NCBI GenBank assembly: GCA_903813345.2
Contig: CAIIXF020000053.1
Coordinates: 1 to 40,000 of the forward strand
Reading direction: 5' to 3'
Origin: Owenia fusiformis
Lineage: Eukaryota; Annelida; Polychaeta; Sabellida; Oweniidae
DNA length: 40,000 nucleotides
The translations under genes were made by a program, and so were the position numbers. This document shows positions 11,053 through 21,701 of this stretch, one piece after another. The notes under the pieces were generated by a model. That model was not told the DNA's origin, made no database searches, and worked only from the letters and a program-made list of their open reading frames with translations. How positions within the stretch are numbered: position 1 is the stretch's first letter; each line of letters opens with the position of its first letter.

Positions 11053-12692
11053 TTATTAGACTCCAGATGTCAATCTGGAGTCTATTGTTTTTGCCAGTAT
11101 TCTTCTTATTATTCTTATTAGACTCCAGATGTCAATCTGGAGTCTATTGTTTTTGCCAGTATTCTTCTTATTCTTATTCTTATTATTCTTTAGGAGTTTT
11201 TTCAATAACTATGAGGTATCCAGTAAGGACCATAATACAGTTTATTTAGGTTCAGTATCTAGTTGGTGGGAAATTGGGTCAATTTTTTATCTAGGTCAAA
11301 GGTCAAGAACTAGGTCAAATCCAGTACTTTGTCACTTTTTTCGATTTTCTCGGTCGTCCTTCAATATTTTGGATCCGTTTTTTTTTCATTGTGTTTCTCA
11401 TAAAAAAGTAGAAAATCTAGGGTCGATTTAGTTTTTTGGTATCTCAAACCGATTTCGAGATATCAGTGTCCGAAAACGAGGTCCAAAAAAAAGTTCTCCG
11501 AATCCAATGTCCAGGATATCAGTCTTATAGGACATTTTCTCAGGATTCCGAATCTGAAAACCAAATTTCGATCTGACTTCCGGTTCAGAAGTTATGGCGT
11601 TTTGAAAATTCAAAAATCGCTAAATTTGGTGCCCCATGTTAATTCAATGGGAAAAAATATTTTTTTTGAAGTGTAAAATACGAGATATGGACTAAGCACA
11701 GCTAAACATAATGGAAGCTCATCAAAGAAAGGGACCTAAAGACCTTCTTTTCGTAAAAATTTGGACACCAAAATGCCTAGGTCAAAATCTAGGTCAAATT
11801 CATAGGTTTTCCTTATTTTTTCGATTCTGACACTACACTTCAATAATTTACTTCAAAATTTTGTAAACAGTTAGGAAAGAGTGTGTTAATAGTGTGAGTC
11901 TTTTTCCGTCAGAAAGTATTTTGACCCACTTTTGAGATATGGTGTCCGAAAAGTAGGTCAAAATAAAAAATTCTCTAAATTTAACGTATGAGTTATGAAT
12001 TAAAGGTAGAATTTTCTCAGGAATCCGAATCTGCAAACCAAATTTCGATCCGACGTCCGATTTCAAAGTTATGGCGTGTCCAAAAAGTAGGTCAAAATAA
12101 AAATTCGCCAAATTTAACGTATGAGTTATGAATTAGGGGTAGAATTTTGTCAGGAATCTGAATCTTTAAATCGAATTTTGATCCGACTTCCGGTTCGGAA
12201 GTTATGGCGTTTTGAAATTTCGGAAAATCGATCTGATGGTATCCTGATAGAAAGTCAAGAGTAGAGAAGAAAATGTTAAAAATTCATCCATCCTTCCTAT
12301 CTGATCTTATCCTATCCTTCCTTTCTATCCTTCCTTTGTATCTTTTCCTTCCTATCCCTCCTTTCCTCTCCTATCATATCCTTTCTTCCTATTCTGTTCT
12401 ATCCTATCCTTCTTTCTTATTCTATCCTATCGTTCCTTCCTATTCTGTCCTATCCTACCTTTCTATTTTATCGATCCATCTTTTTCTGAATGACTCAGCT
12501 TATTCTAGATGACTCGGCTTATTCTGGATGACTAGGCTTATTCCATCCACCCATCCATCTTTTTCTGGATGACTCAGCTTATTTTGATGACTCAGCTTAT
12601 TCTGGATGACTCGGCTTATTCTGTATGACTGGGCTAAAAAAAGTCTAGATCTGGAGTCTGAAATTGAACTTCGTTCAATTTCCAAAGTCTAG
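11053..12692 (+). mobile_element. Array unit 5, with 5' dyads like unit 2
   Basis: Two 28-bp dyads with TAGACTCCAGAT arms and a GTCA loop lie at 11057-11084 and 11119-11146, with a 62-bp period. The AGGTCA direct repeat is at 11293-11305 and the pyrimidine tract about 12284-12475. The ~20-bp TTATTCTGGATGACTCGGC repeat is expanded to about seven copies (12488-12637) and interrupted by a CATCC run. The terminal hairpin is 12660-12682 and CTAG 12689-12692. Confidence 0.6.
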
Positions 12693-14580
12693 TTCTTATT
12701 ATTCTTTAGGAGTTTTTTCAATAACTATGAGGTATCCAGTAAGGACCATAATACAGTTTATTTAGGTTCAGTATCTAGTTGGTGGGAAATTGGGTCAATT
12801 TTTTATCTAGGTCAAAGGTCAAGAACTAGGTCAAATCCAGTACTTTGTCACTTTTTTCGATTTTCTCGGTCGTCCTTCAATATTTTGGATCCGGGTTTCT
12901 TTCATTGTGTTCCTCATAAAAAAGTAGAAAATCTAGGGTCATTTAGTTTTTTGGTATCTCAAACCGATTTCGAGATATCAGTGTCCGAAAACGGGGTCCA
13001 AAAAAAAGTTCTCCGAATCCAATGTCCAGGATATCAGTCTTATAGAGAATTTTCTCAGGATTCCGAATCTGAAAACCAAATTTCGATCTGACTTCCGCTT
13101 CAGAAGTTATGGCGTTTTGAAAATTCAAAAATCGCTAAATTTGGTGCCCCATGTTAATTCAATGGGAAAAAAATATTTTTTTGAAGTGTAAAATACGAGA
13201 TATAGACTAAGCACAGCTAAACATAATGGAAGCCCATAGAAGAAAGGGACCTCAAAACCTCCTTTTCATAAAAATTTGGACACCAAAATGCCTAGGTCAA
13301 AATCTAGGTCAAATTCAAAGTTTTTCCTTATTTTTGTGATTCTGACACTACAGATTAATTATATTCTTCGAAATTTTGTATACAAGTAGCCAAGAGTGTG
13401 CTAATAATGTTAGCCTTTTGCCGTCAGAAAGTATTCTGACCCACTTTTGAGATATGGTGTCCGAAAAGTAGGTCAAAATAAGAAATTCTCCAAATTTAAC
13501 GTTTGAGTTATGAATTAAGTATAGAATTTTCTCAGGAATCCGAATCTGCAAACCAAATTTCGATCTGACTTCCGGTTCGGAAGTTATGACATTTTGAAAG
13601 CTCAAAAATCGCTAAATTTGGTGCCCCATGTTATGTCAATGGGATAAAAGATTTTTTTGAAGTGTAAAATACGAGATATAGACTAAGTACAGCTTAAAAT
13701 AATGAAAGCCTATGAAAGAAGGGGACCTCGAAGGCTACCCAACTTCAAAATTTGGACACCAAAATCCCTAGGTCAAAATCTAGGTCAAATTCATAGTTTT
13801 TCCTTATTTTTGCGATTCTGACACTATATTTAAATGATTTGCTTCAAAATTTTGTATACAGGTAGGAAAGAGTGTGCTAATGGTGTTAGCCTTTTGCCGT
13901 CAGAAAGTATTTCGACCCACTTTTAAGATATGGTGTCCGAAAAGAAGGTCAAAAAAAAATGTTCTCCAAATTTAACATATGAGTTATGAATTAAGGGTAG
14001 AATTTTCTCAGGAATTCGAGTCTGCAAACTAAATTTCGATCCGACTTCCGGTTCCGAAGTAATGGCGTGTCCAAAAAGTAGGTCAAAATAAAAATTCGCC
14101 AAATTTAACGTATGAGTTATGAATTAGGGGTAGAATTTTGTCAGGAATCCGAAACTTTAAATCAAATTTAGATCCGGTTCGGAAGTTATGGCGTTTTGAA
14201 ATTTCGGAAAATCGATCTGATGGTATCCTGATAGAGAGTCAAGAGTAGAGAAGAAAATATTGAAAAATTCATCCATCCTTCCCATCTGATCCTATCCTAT
14301 CCTTCCTATCTACCCTTCCTTCGTATCCTTTCCTTCCTATCCTTCCTATCCTCTCCTATCATATCCTTTCTTCATATTCTGTTCTATCCTATTCTTCTTT
14401 CTTATTCTATCCTATCGTTCCTTCCCATTATATCCTATCCTACCTTCCTATTTTATCCATCCATCTTATTCTGGATGACTCAGCTTCTTCTGGATGACTC
14501 GGCTTATTTTAGATGACTGGGCTTAAAAAAGTCTAGATCTGGAGTCTGAAATTGAACTTCGTTCAATTTCCAAAGTCTAG
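12693..14580 (+). mobile_element. Array unit 6
   Basis: The AGGTCA direct repeat is at 12809-12821. Core repeats run from about 12970 to 14220. The pyrimidine tract is about 14268-14465, the terminal hairpin 14548-14570 and CTAG 14577-14580. Confidence 0.6.
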
Positions 14581-15488
14581 TTATTATTATTTTTCTTTAA
14601 GAGTTTTTTCAATAACTATAAGGTATCCAGTAAAGACCATTATACAGTTCATTTAGGTTCAGTATCTAGTTGGTGGGAAATTGGGTCAAATTTTTATCTA
14701 GGTCAAAGGTCAAGAATTAGGTCAAATCCTTCAATATTTTTGATCCGGGTTTTTTTCATTGTGTTCCTCATAAAAAAGTAGGAAATCTAGGATCGATTTA
14801 GTTTTTTGATATCTCAAACCGATTTTGAGATAAGGCGTCCAGAAAGTAGGTCACACCAAAAAGTGCTCCAAATTCAATGTATGAGTTATGAATTAGGGGT
14901 AGAATTTTGTCAGGAATCGGAATCTACAAACCAAAGTTCGATCCGACTTCTGGTTCGGAAGTTATGGCGTTTTAAAAACTCAAAAATCGCTAAATTTTGT
15001 GCCCATGTTAAGTCAATGGGAAAAAGATATTTTTTGAAGTGAAAAATACGAAATATAGACTGAGTTCAGCTTAATTTAATGAAAGCCTTCAAAAGAAGGG
15101 GACCTCAAAAGCCATCTAGCTTCAGAATTTGGACACCAAAATTCCTAGGTCAAAATCTAGGTCAAATTCAAAGGTTTTCCTTATTTTTGCGATTCTGACA
15201 CTACACTTCAATTATATTCTTTGAAATTGTGTATACATGTAGCCAAGAGAGTGGTAATAGTGTTAGCCTTTTGCCGTCAGAAAGTATTTTGACCTACTTT
15301 TGAGATATGGTGTCCGAAAAGTAGGTCAAAATACAAAGTTCTCCAAATTTAACGTATGAGTTATGAATTAGGTGTAGAATTTTGTCAGGAATCTGAATCT
15401 GCAATTCAAATTTGAATCTGACTGCCGGTTCGGAAGTTATGGCGTGTCCGAAAAGTAGGTCAAAATAAAAAGTTTCCAAATTTAACGT

Positions 15489-17927
15489 ATGAGTTATGAA
15501 TTAGACTTGGACTTAGCTACCTCTAACTTTATTGAAAAACTCTCGGACATATACAAATCCAAAATTCCAAATAAAATCATCACTGTAAGGTCAAATGACC
15601 AGCCATGGTTCAATGATAATCTTAAACGTGAAATATCAAAAAAGAAAGTTTTATATAAGAAATTTTCAAAAGCTCCTAATCAAGTTAACAAATTCAATTA
15701 TAATCAACAAGCTTCTAAAGTTTCCCAACTAATTGAACAAGCCAAAGAGGCACATGAACTCAAAACTATCTCATCAATTGACCAACTCAATAAATCTGAT
15801 AAAAACTATTGGAGGTTAATTAAATCATTCCTTGGTAACAATTTACATAAAAATGATATTTCTAGTATCTATGATGATGTCTCTGGACACGACTTATCTA
15901 ACAACCTTGATATAGCTAACCGATTTATGAGTTTCTTTGCCTCAAAAAATCATACTGATGCAACTTTTGATCAATTGCCCCATTTCCCAATTAGGACTAA
16001 TTCTCTACTCATTTCCGCCCAGACCGATCAATTTGAGGTAATGAAAATAATTTTGTCCTTAGACACCTCAAAGGCATGTGGCCCAGATAACATCACAAAC
16101 AAAATGTTGAATTTGACAGCCCATACCATTTCAAAACCTTTAGCCAACTTATTCAACAAACTTCTATCAAAGTGTACCTACCCGGATATCTGGAAAATTG
16201 GAAATGTTTGCCCAATTTTTAAGAAGAATGACAAATCAAACATCAACAATTATAGACCTATCACTCTTTTAAGCTGTATATCTAAAGTATTTGAAAAAGT
16301 TTTAGCTGATCGAATCAGGAAGCATTTAATTGACAATAATCTTCTTTTCAAACATCAGTCCGGATTCTTACCAGGTCATAGTACTATTCATCAACTTTTA
16401 TCTATTGAACATTTTCTTCAGAGCACATTTGAACAAGGAAAAGCTTCCAAAACAATTTTTCTAGATATAGCGGCTGCATTTGACAGAGTACCACATAAGC
16501 TACTACTTCATAAACTTTCAGCATATGGCTTCCAAGGGCAAATTCAAAAAATTATCAAATCTTACCTTACTAACAGAAAAATTGCTGTACAGATATCTGG
16601 GGAACTTTCAAATTATTCTGAAAATGACTTTATCAATTGTGGTGTCCCCCAGGGCTCAATACTTGGGCCAATATTATTTCTCCTATACATTAATGACCTT
16701 CCAGACAATCTGGAGGGGCATTGCTATATTTATGCGGATGACACTTCTCTACATCATCCTTTTGACCCTAAGCATCCACAAGAAGTAGATGCAATAGCCA
16801 GATCTAACCTAATTAAAATTGAAAAATGGTCTGACACCTGGAAATTGGAGTTTAAACCTGAAAAGAGTTCTGAAATGATATTCCACTCATCCAGATCTAA
16901 AGTCGATAATGTTTCTGTTTCAAAGTTAAACAATGTTGAAATTACCAGAGATCACGAGCACAAACATCTGGGATTTACTTTTGACCCAAGCTTATCATAT
17001 GACAAGCATATTGGAGAAATCATATCAAAAATACGAAAAATGTTGAACCCTTTAAAGGAACTTAAATATAAGTTAGGTAGTAAGCATCTAGAAACCATAT
17101 TTAAGTCCTTTATTTTACCCCATTTTGACTATGGTGCTATCATGTACAGCACAGCCTCAAAGTTCCTATTACAACGACTCGACAGTCTTTATTATAAAGC
17201 TGCACTTTATTGTTCTGGGTGTATCCAAGGGAGCAGTTCAAAAAAGGTTTTAAACCTACTCAATTGGCCAACTCTTGAATCAAGACGCAGTATCCAGATT
17301 AACAACTTTATGTTCAAAATTGTAAATGGTACAAGTCCTCCCTATGTAACTGATATTTTTGACAAATTTAGAAACCATGCAAACAGAGTATTGAGATATA
17401 ATGAAGCATTTAAAATGCCCATTAGATGCTCAAATAGATTCTCCACCTCAGCAATACCAGCTGCAATTTCAAATTGGATCAATCTTCCACCTGCTATTAA
17501 ATCTAAGAATACTCTTTCGAATTTTAAAAAACACCAAAGAGTACATTTCCAAAAAACGCCCTCGATTTTGTCAACAAGCCAGCTTAATCTAACAAGGGTT
17601 CAAGAAATAGTTCTCAATAAAGTGAGAGCTGACCTATACTTCAAAGCCCAGTTCTACGCTCACAACTTTCAGTCTATTGACAGCCCTAATTGCACTTGTG
17701 GAAAACCACAAACTCTGAAACATTTTCTCTTTCAATGTGACTTACTTACTATACAAAGACAGCAATTCATGGACAAACTCACTGATCTCGAACCAAACAT
17801 CTTCAGTCATAATCTCTCTCAAACTGATTTCATAGCTATTTTGAAAACAGGAATTCCCAAATTAAACATAGATGCAAATTCCCAAATACTACTTCTCATT
17901 GTTAATTTTATCAAAGACAATAGCTAA
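15489..17927 (+). CDS. LINE A ORF2 fragment: reverse transcriptase with C-terminal zinc knuckle
   Basis: The 812-codon open frame encodes the RT and C-terminal region of a non-LTR retrotransposon ORF2, which copies element RNA at a nicked target. Visible motifs are a linker/thumb-preceding region (~1-190), ACGPDNI near 195, NNYRPITLL near 258, FLDIAAAFDRV near 325, GVPQGSILGP near 387 and the catalytic YADDT near 414. A C-terminal CxC...H...C cluster (CTCGKPQTLKHFLFQC) lies near 736-751. The first ATG (15489) lies in flanking array sequence, so the first five residues are not element-derived. The real protein began further upstream, in a lost endonuclease domain. The clade looks jockey/CR1-like but is not settled. 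The fragment has no promoter of its own and is probably not expressed as a functional enzyme. Confidence 0.9.
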   Translation: MSYELDLDLATSNFIEKLSDIYKSKIPNKIITVRSNDQPWFNDNLKREISKKKVLYKKFSKAPNQVNKFNYNQQASKVSQLIEQAKEAHELKTISSIDQLNKSDKNYWRLIKSFLGNNLHKNDISSIYDDVSGHDLSNNLDIANRFMSFFASKNHTDATFDQLPHFPIRTNSLLISAQTDQFEVMKIILSLDTSKACGPDNITNKMLNLTAHTISKPLANLFNKLLSKCTYPDIWKIGNVCPIFKKNDKSNINNYRPITLLSCISKVFEKVLADRIRKHLIDNNLLFKHQSGFLPGHSTIHQLLSIEHFLQSTFEQGKASKTIFLDIAAAFDRVPHKLLLHKLSAYGFQGQIQKIIKSYLTNRKIAVQISGELSNYSENDFINCGVPQGSILGPILFLLYINDLPDNLEGHCYIYADDTSLHHPFDPKHPQEVDAIARSNLIKIEKWSDTWKLEFKPEKSSEMIFHSSRSKVDNVSVSKLNNVEITRDHEHKHLGFTFDPSLSYDKHIGEIISKIRKMLNPLKELKYKLGSKHLETIFKSFILPHFDYGAIMYSTASKFLLQRLDSLYYKAALYCSGCIQGSSSKKVLNLLNWPTLESRRSIQINNFMFKIVNGTSPPYVTDIFDKFRNHANRVLRYNEAFKMPIRCSNRFSTSAIPAAISNWINLPPAIKSKNTLSNFKKHQRVHFQKTPSILSTSQLNLTRVQEIVLNKVRADLYFKAQFYAHNFQSIDSPNCTCGKPQTLKHFLFQCDLLTIQRQQFMDKLTDLEPNIFSHNLSQTDFIAILKTGIPKLNIDANSQILLLIVNFIKDNS

Positions 17928-18131
17928 TTCCCTCCTTCTTATCCATCTCTAGTATCCTCAAGTCCCGTCACACCTGCCCTAGTCCAAGACCCTGCCTGCT
18001 CTGCCACTTCAACTTCCACCTGCCCCCTATTCTTATATAATGCCATTGTGGCGATTTAAGAATTTACATGTCTGTATTTACATTTTTTTGTATTCTATTG
18101 AAATAAATTTAATAATAATAAAAAAAAAAAA
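15505..18131 (+). mobile_element. 5'-truncated non-LTR retrotransposon (LINE A)
   Basis: A 2.6-kb insertion interrupts the core repeat between copies of AATTAG (15499-15504 and 18132-18137, the second overlapping the A-tail). The body holds the C-terminal part of ORF2, a ~170-bp 3' UTR, AATAAA at about 18102 and an A-run at 18121-18133. The endonuclease domain is lost, as is typical of incomplete target-primed reverse transcription. The uninterrupted frame marks this as the youngest LINE in the window. Confidence 0.9.
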
Positions 18132-18757
18132 AATTAGAGGTAGAATTTTGTCAGGAATCCGAATCTGCAATTCAAATTTCGATCCGACTTCCGGTTCCGA
18201 AGTTATGGCGTGTCCAAAAAGTAGGTCAAAAGAAAAATTCGCCAAATTTAACATATTAGTTATGAATTAGGGGTAGAATTTTGTCAGGAATCTGAATCTT
18301 TTAATCAAATTTAGATCCGACTTCCGGTTCGGAAGTAATGGCGTTTTGAAATTTCGGAAAATCGATCTGATGGTTTCCTGATAGAAAGTCAAGAGTAAAG
18401 AAGAAAATATTGAAAAATTCATCCATCCTTCCTATCTGATCCTATCCTATCCTTCCTATCTATCCTTCCTTCGTATCCTTTCTTTCCTATCCTTCCTTCG
18501 TATCCTTTCTTTCCTATCCTTCCTATCCTCTCTTATCATATCCTTTCATCCTATTCTGTTCTATCCTATCCTTCTTTCTTATTCTATCCTATCGTTCCTT
18601 CCCATTCTATCCTATCCTACCTTCCAATTTCATCCATCCATCTTATTCTGGATGACTCAGCTTATTCTGGATGACTCGGCTTATTTTAGATGACTGGGCT
18701 TAAAAAAGTCTAGATCTGGAGTCTGAAATTGAACTTCGTTCAATTTCCAAAGTCTAG

Positions 18758-20187
18758 TTATTATTCATTATTATTCTTTATTATTCTTTCCCAGTTTTCT
18801 CGATAACCATAAGGTTTTCAGTAAAGTCAGTCATTTGGTCAATTTAGGTCCAGAATCTAGTTCCTCGGAAATTGGGTCAATTTTTTATCTAGGTCAAAGG
18901 TCAAGAACTAGGTCAAATCCAGTACTTTGTCACTTTTTACAATTTTCTCGGTCGTCCTTCAATATTTTCGATCCGTTTTTTTTTCATTGTGTTCCTCATA
19001 AAAAAGTAGGAAATCTAAGGTCGATTTAGTTTTTTGATATCTCAAACCGATTTCGAGATATCAGTGTCCGAAAACGAGGTCCAAAAAAAATCTCCGAATC
19101 AAATGTCCAGGATATTAGTCTTATAGGAAATTTTCTCAGGATTCCGAATCTGAAAACAAAATTTAGATCTGACTTCCGGTTCGGAAGTTATGGCGTTTCG
19201 AAAACCCAAAAATCGCTAAATTTGGTGCCCATGTTAAGTCAATGGGAAAAAATATTTTTTTGAAGTGAAAAATACGGAATATAGACTGAGTTCAGCTTCA
19301 TATAATCAAAGCCTTTAAAAGAAGGGGACCTCAAAAGCCATCTAGCTTCACAATTTGGACACCGAAATGCCTAGGTCAACATCTAGGTCAAATTCATAGG
19401 TTTTCCTTATTTTTTCGATTCTGACACTACACTTTAATTATATTCTTCGAAATTGTGTATACATGTAGCCAAGAATATGCTAATAGTGTTCGCCTTTTGC
19501 CGTCAGAAAGTATTTTGACCCACTTTTGAGATATGGTGTCCGAAAAGTAGGTCAAAATAAAAAGTTCTCCAAATTGTATATATGAGTTATGAATTAAGAG
19601 TAGAATTCTGTCAGGAATCCGAATCTGCAAACCAAATGTCGATCCGACTTCCGGTTCGGAAGTTATGGCGTGTCCGAAAAGTAGGTCAAAATAAAAAATC
19701 TCCAAATTTAACGTATGAGTTATGAATTAGGGGTAGAATTTTGTCAGGAATCCGAATCTGCAAACCAAATTTCGATCCGACTTCCGGTTCGGAAGTGATC
19801 GCGTTTTGAAATTTCGAGAAAAATCGATCTGATGGTATCCTGATAGAAAGTCAAGAGTAGAGAAGAAAATATTGAAAAATTCATCCATCCTTCCTATCTC
19901 ATCCTACCCTATCCTTCCTATCTATCCTTCCTTCATATCTTTTCCTTCCTATCCTTCCTATTCTATCCTATCCTTTCTTCCTATTCTATTCTATCCTATC
20001 CTTCTGTCTTATTCTATCCTATCGTTCTTTCCTATTCTATCCTATCCTACCTTCCTATTTTATTTATCCATCTCTTTCTAGATGACTCAGCTTATTCTGG
20101 ATGACTCGGCTTATTCTGGATGACTCGGCTAAAAAAAGTATAGATCTGGAGTCTGAAATTGAACTTCGTTCAATTTCCAAAATCTAG
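18758..20187 (+). mobile_element. Array unit 8, shortest
   Basis: It begins with an (ATT)n-rich linker after CTAG. The AGGTCA direct repeat is at 18891-18903. Core repeats run from about 19040 to 19810. The pyrimidine tract is about 19879-20070, the terminal hairpin 20155-20177 and CTAG 20184-20187. Confidence 0.6.
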
Positions 20188-21701
20188 TTATTTTTATTAT
20201 TCTTTATTATTCTTTCCCAGTTTTCTCGTTAACTAGAAGATATTGAGTCAAGTCTTATATATGGTCCATTTAGGTCCTAGATCTAGTTTCTCGGAAATTG
20301 GGTCAAATTTTTATCTAGGTCAAAGGTCAAGAACTAGGTCAAATCCAGTACTTTGTCACTTTTTTCGATTTTCTCGGTCGTCCTTCAATATTTTTGATCT
20401 AGGTTTTTTTCATTGTGTTCCTTATAAAAAAGTAGGAAACCTAGGGTCGATTTAGTTTTTTGATATCTCAAACCGATTTCGAGATATCAGTGTCCGAAAA
20501 CGAGGTCCAAAAAAAAGTTCTCCGAATCAAATGTCTAGGATATAAGTCTTATAGGAAATTTTCTCAGGATTCCGAATCTGAAAACCAAATTCGAATCAGA
20601 CTTCCGGTTCGGAAGTTATGGCGTTTTGAAAGCTCAAAAATCGCTAAATTTGGTGCCCATGTTAAGTCAATGGGAAAAAAGATTTTTTTGAAGTGAAAAA
20701 TCCGAAATATAGACTGAGTTCAGCTTCATATAATCAAAGCCTTTCAAAGAAGGGGACCTCAAAAGCCACATAGCTTCAAAATTTGGACACCAAAATGCCT
20801 AGGTCAAAATCTAGGTCAAACGCAAAGTTTTTTCTTATTTTTGCGATTCTGACACTACACTTTAATTATATTCTTCGAAATTGTGTATACATGTAGCCAA
20901 GAATATGCTAATAGCGTTAGCCTTTTGCCGTCAGAGAGTATTTTGACCCACTTTTGAGATATGGTGTCCGAAAAGTAGGTCAAAATAAAAATTTCTCCAA
21001 ATTTAACGTTTGAGTTATGAATTAAGGGTAGAATTTTCTCAGAAATCCGAATCTGTAAACCAAATTTCGATCCGACTTCCGGTTCAGAAGTTAAGGCGTG
21101 TCCAAAAAGTAGGTCAAAAAAAAAATTCGTCAAATTTAACGTATGAGTTATGAATTAGGGGTAGAATTTTGTCAGGAATCCGAATCTTTAAATCAGATTA
21201 AGATCCGACTTCCGGTTCGGAAGTTATGGCGTTTTGAAATTTCGGAAAATCGATCTGAAGGATTTGCTTCAAAATTGTGTATACAGGTAGCAAAGAGTGT
21301 GCTTATAGTGTTAGCCTTCTGCCGTCAGAAAGTTTTTTGACCCACTTTTGAGATATGGTGTCCGAAATGTAGGTCAAAATAAAAAATTCTCCAAATTTAA
21401 CGTATGAGTTATGAATTAAGGGTTGAATTTTCTCAGGAATCAGAATCTTTAAACCAAATTTCGATCTGACTTCTGGTTAGATAGTTATAGCGGTTTGAAG
21501 TCTCGAAAAGTCGATATGATGATATCCCCATGTTAAGCTAATAGAGTCGAAGATAGCCTTCTTAAAAGTTGTCTAAATGTTTATATTCTAGCTGACTCAG
21601 CTTATTCTGAATGACTCAGCTTACAAGTTCTGGATGACTCAGCTTAAACAAAGTTTGAAATCTGGAGTCTTAAATTGAACTTGTTCAATTTACATGTCTA
21701 G
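20188..21701 (+). mobile_element. Array unit 9; microsatellite-less subfamily
   Basis: The AGGTCA direct repeat is at 20317-20329. It has no pyrimidine tract. The 3' part carries the same replacement segment as units 2 and 10 (TAGATAGTTATAGCGG... to TGACTCAGC repeats). The variant terminal hairpin is 21671-21692 and CTAG 21698-21701. Confidence 0.6.

Larger units (their letters stand above)
14581..18757 (+). mobile_element. Array unit 7, split by a LINE insertion
   Basis: The AGGTCA direct repeat is at 14700-14712. A 37-bp segment present in unit 3 (the TTTGTCAC...GGTCGTC part of the leader) is missing. The LINE occupies about 15505-18131. Without it the unit is about 1.54 kb. The pyrimidine tract is about 18418-18640, the terminal hairpin 18725-18747 and CTAG 18754-18757. 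Confidence 0.6.

Noticed and set aside
15489-15504. The ATG at 15489 as a genuine LINE A start codon
   Set aside because: It lies in the host repeat, and the same ATG occurs in other array copies without the LINE.
16480-16788. Overlapping open frames inside LINE A (also 17401-17592)
   Set aside because: They are shadow frames of the reverse transcriptase.
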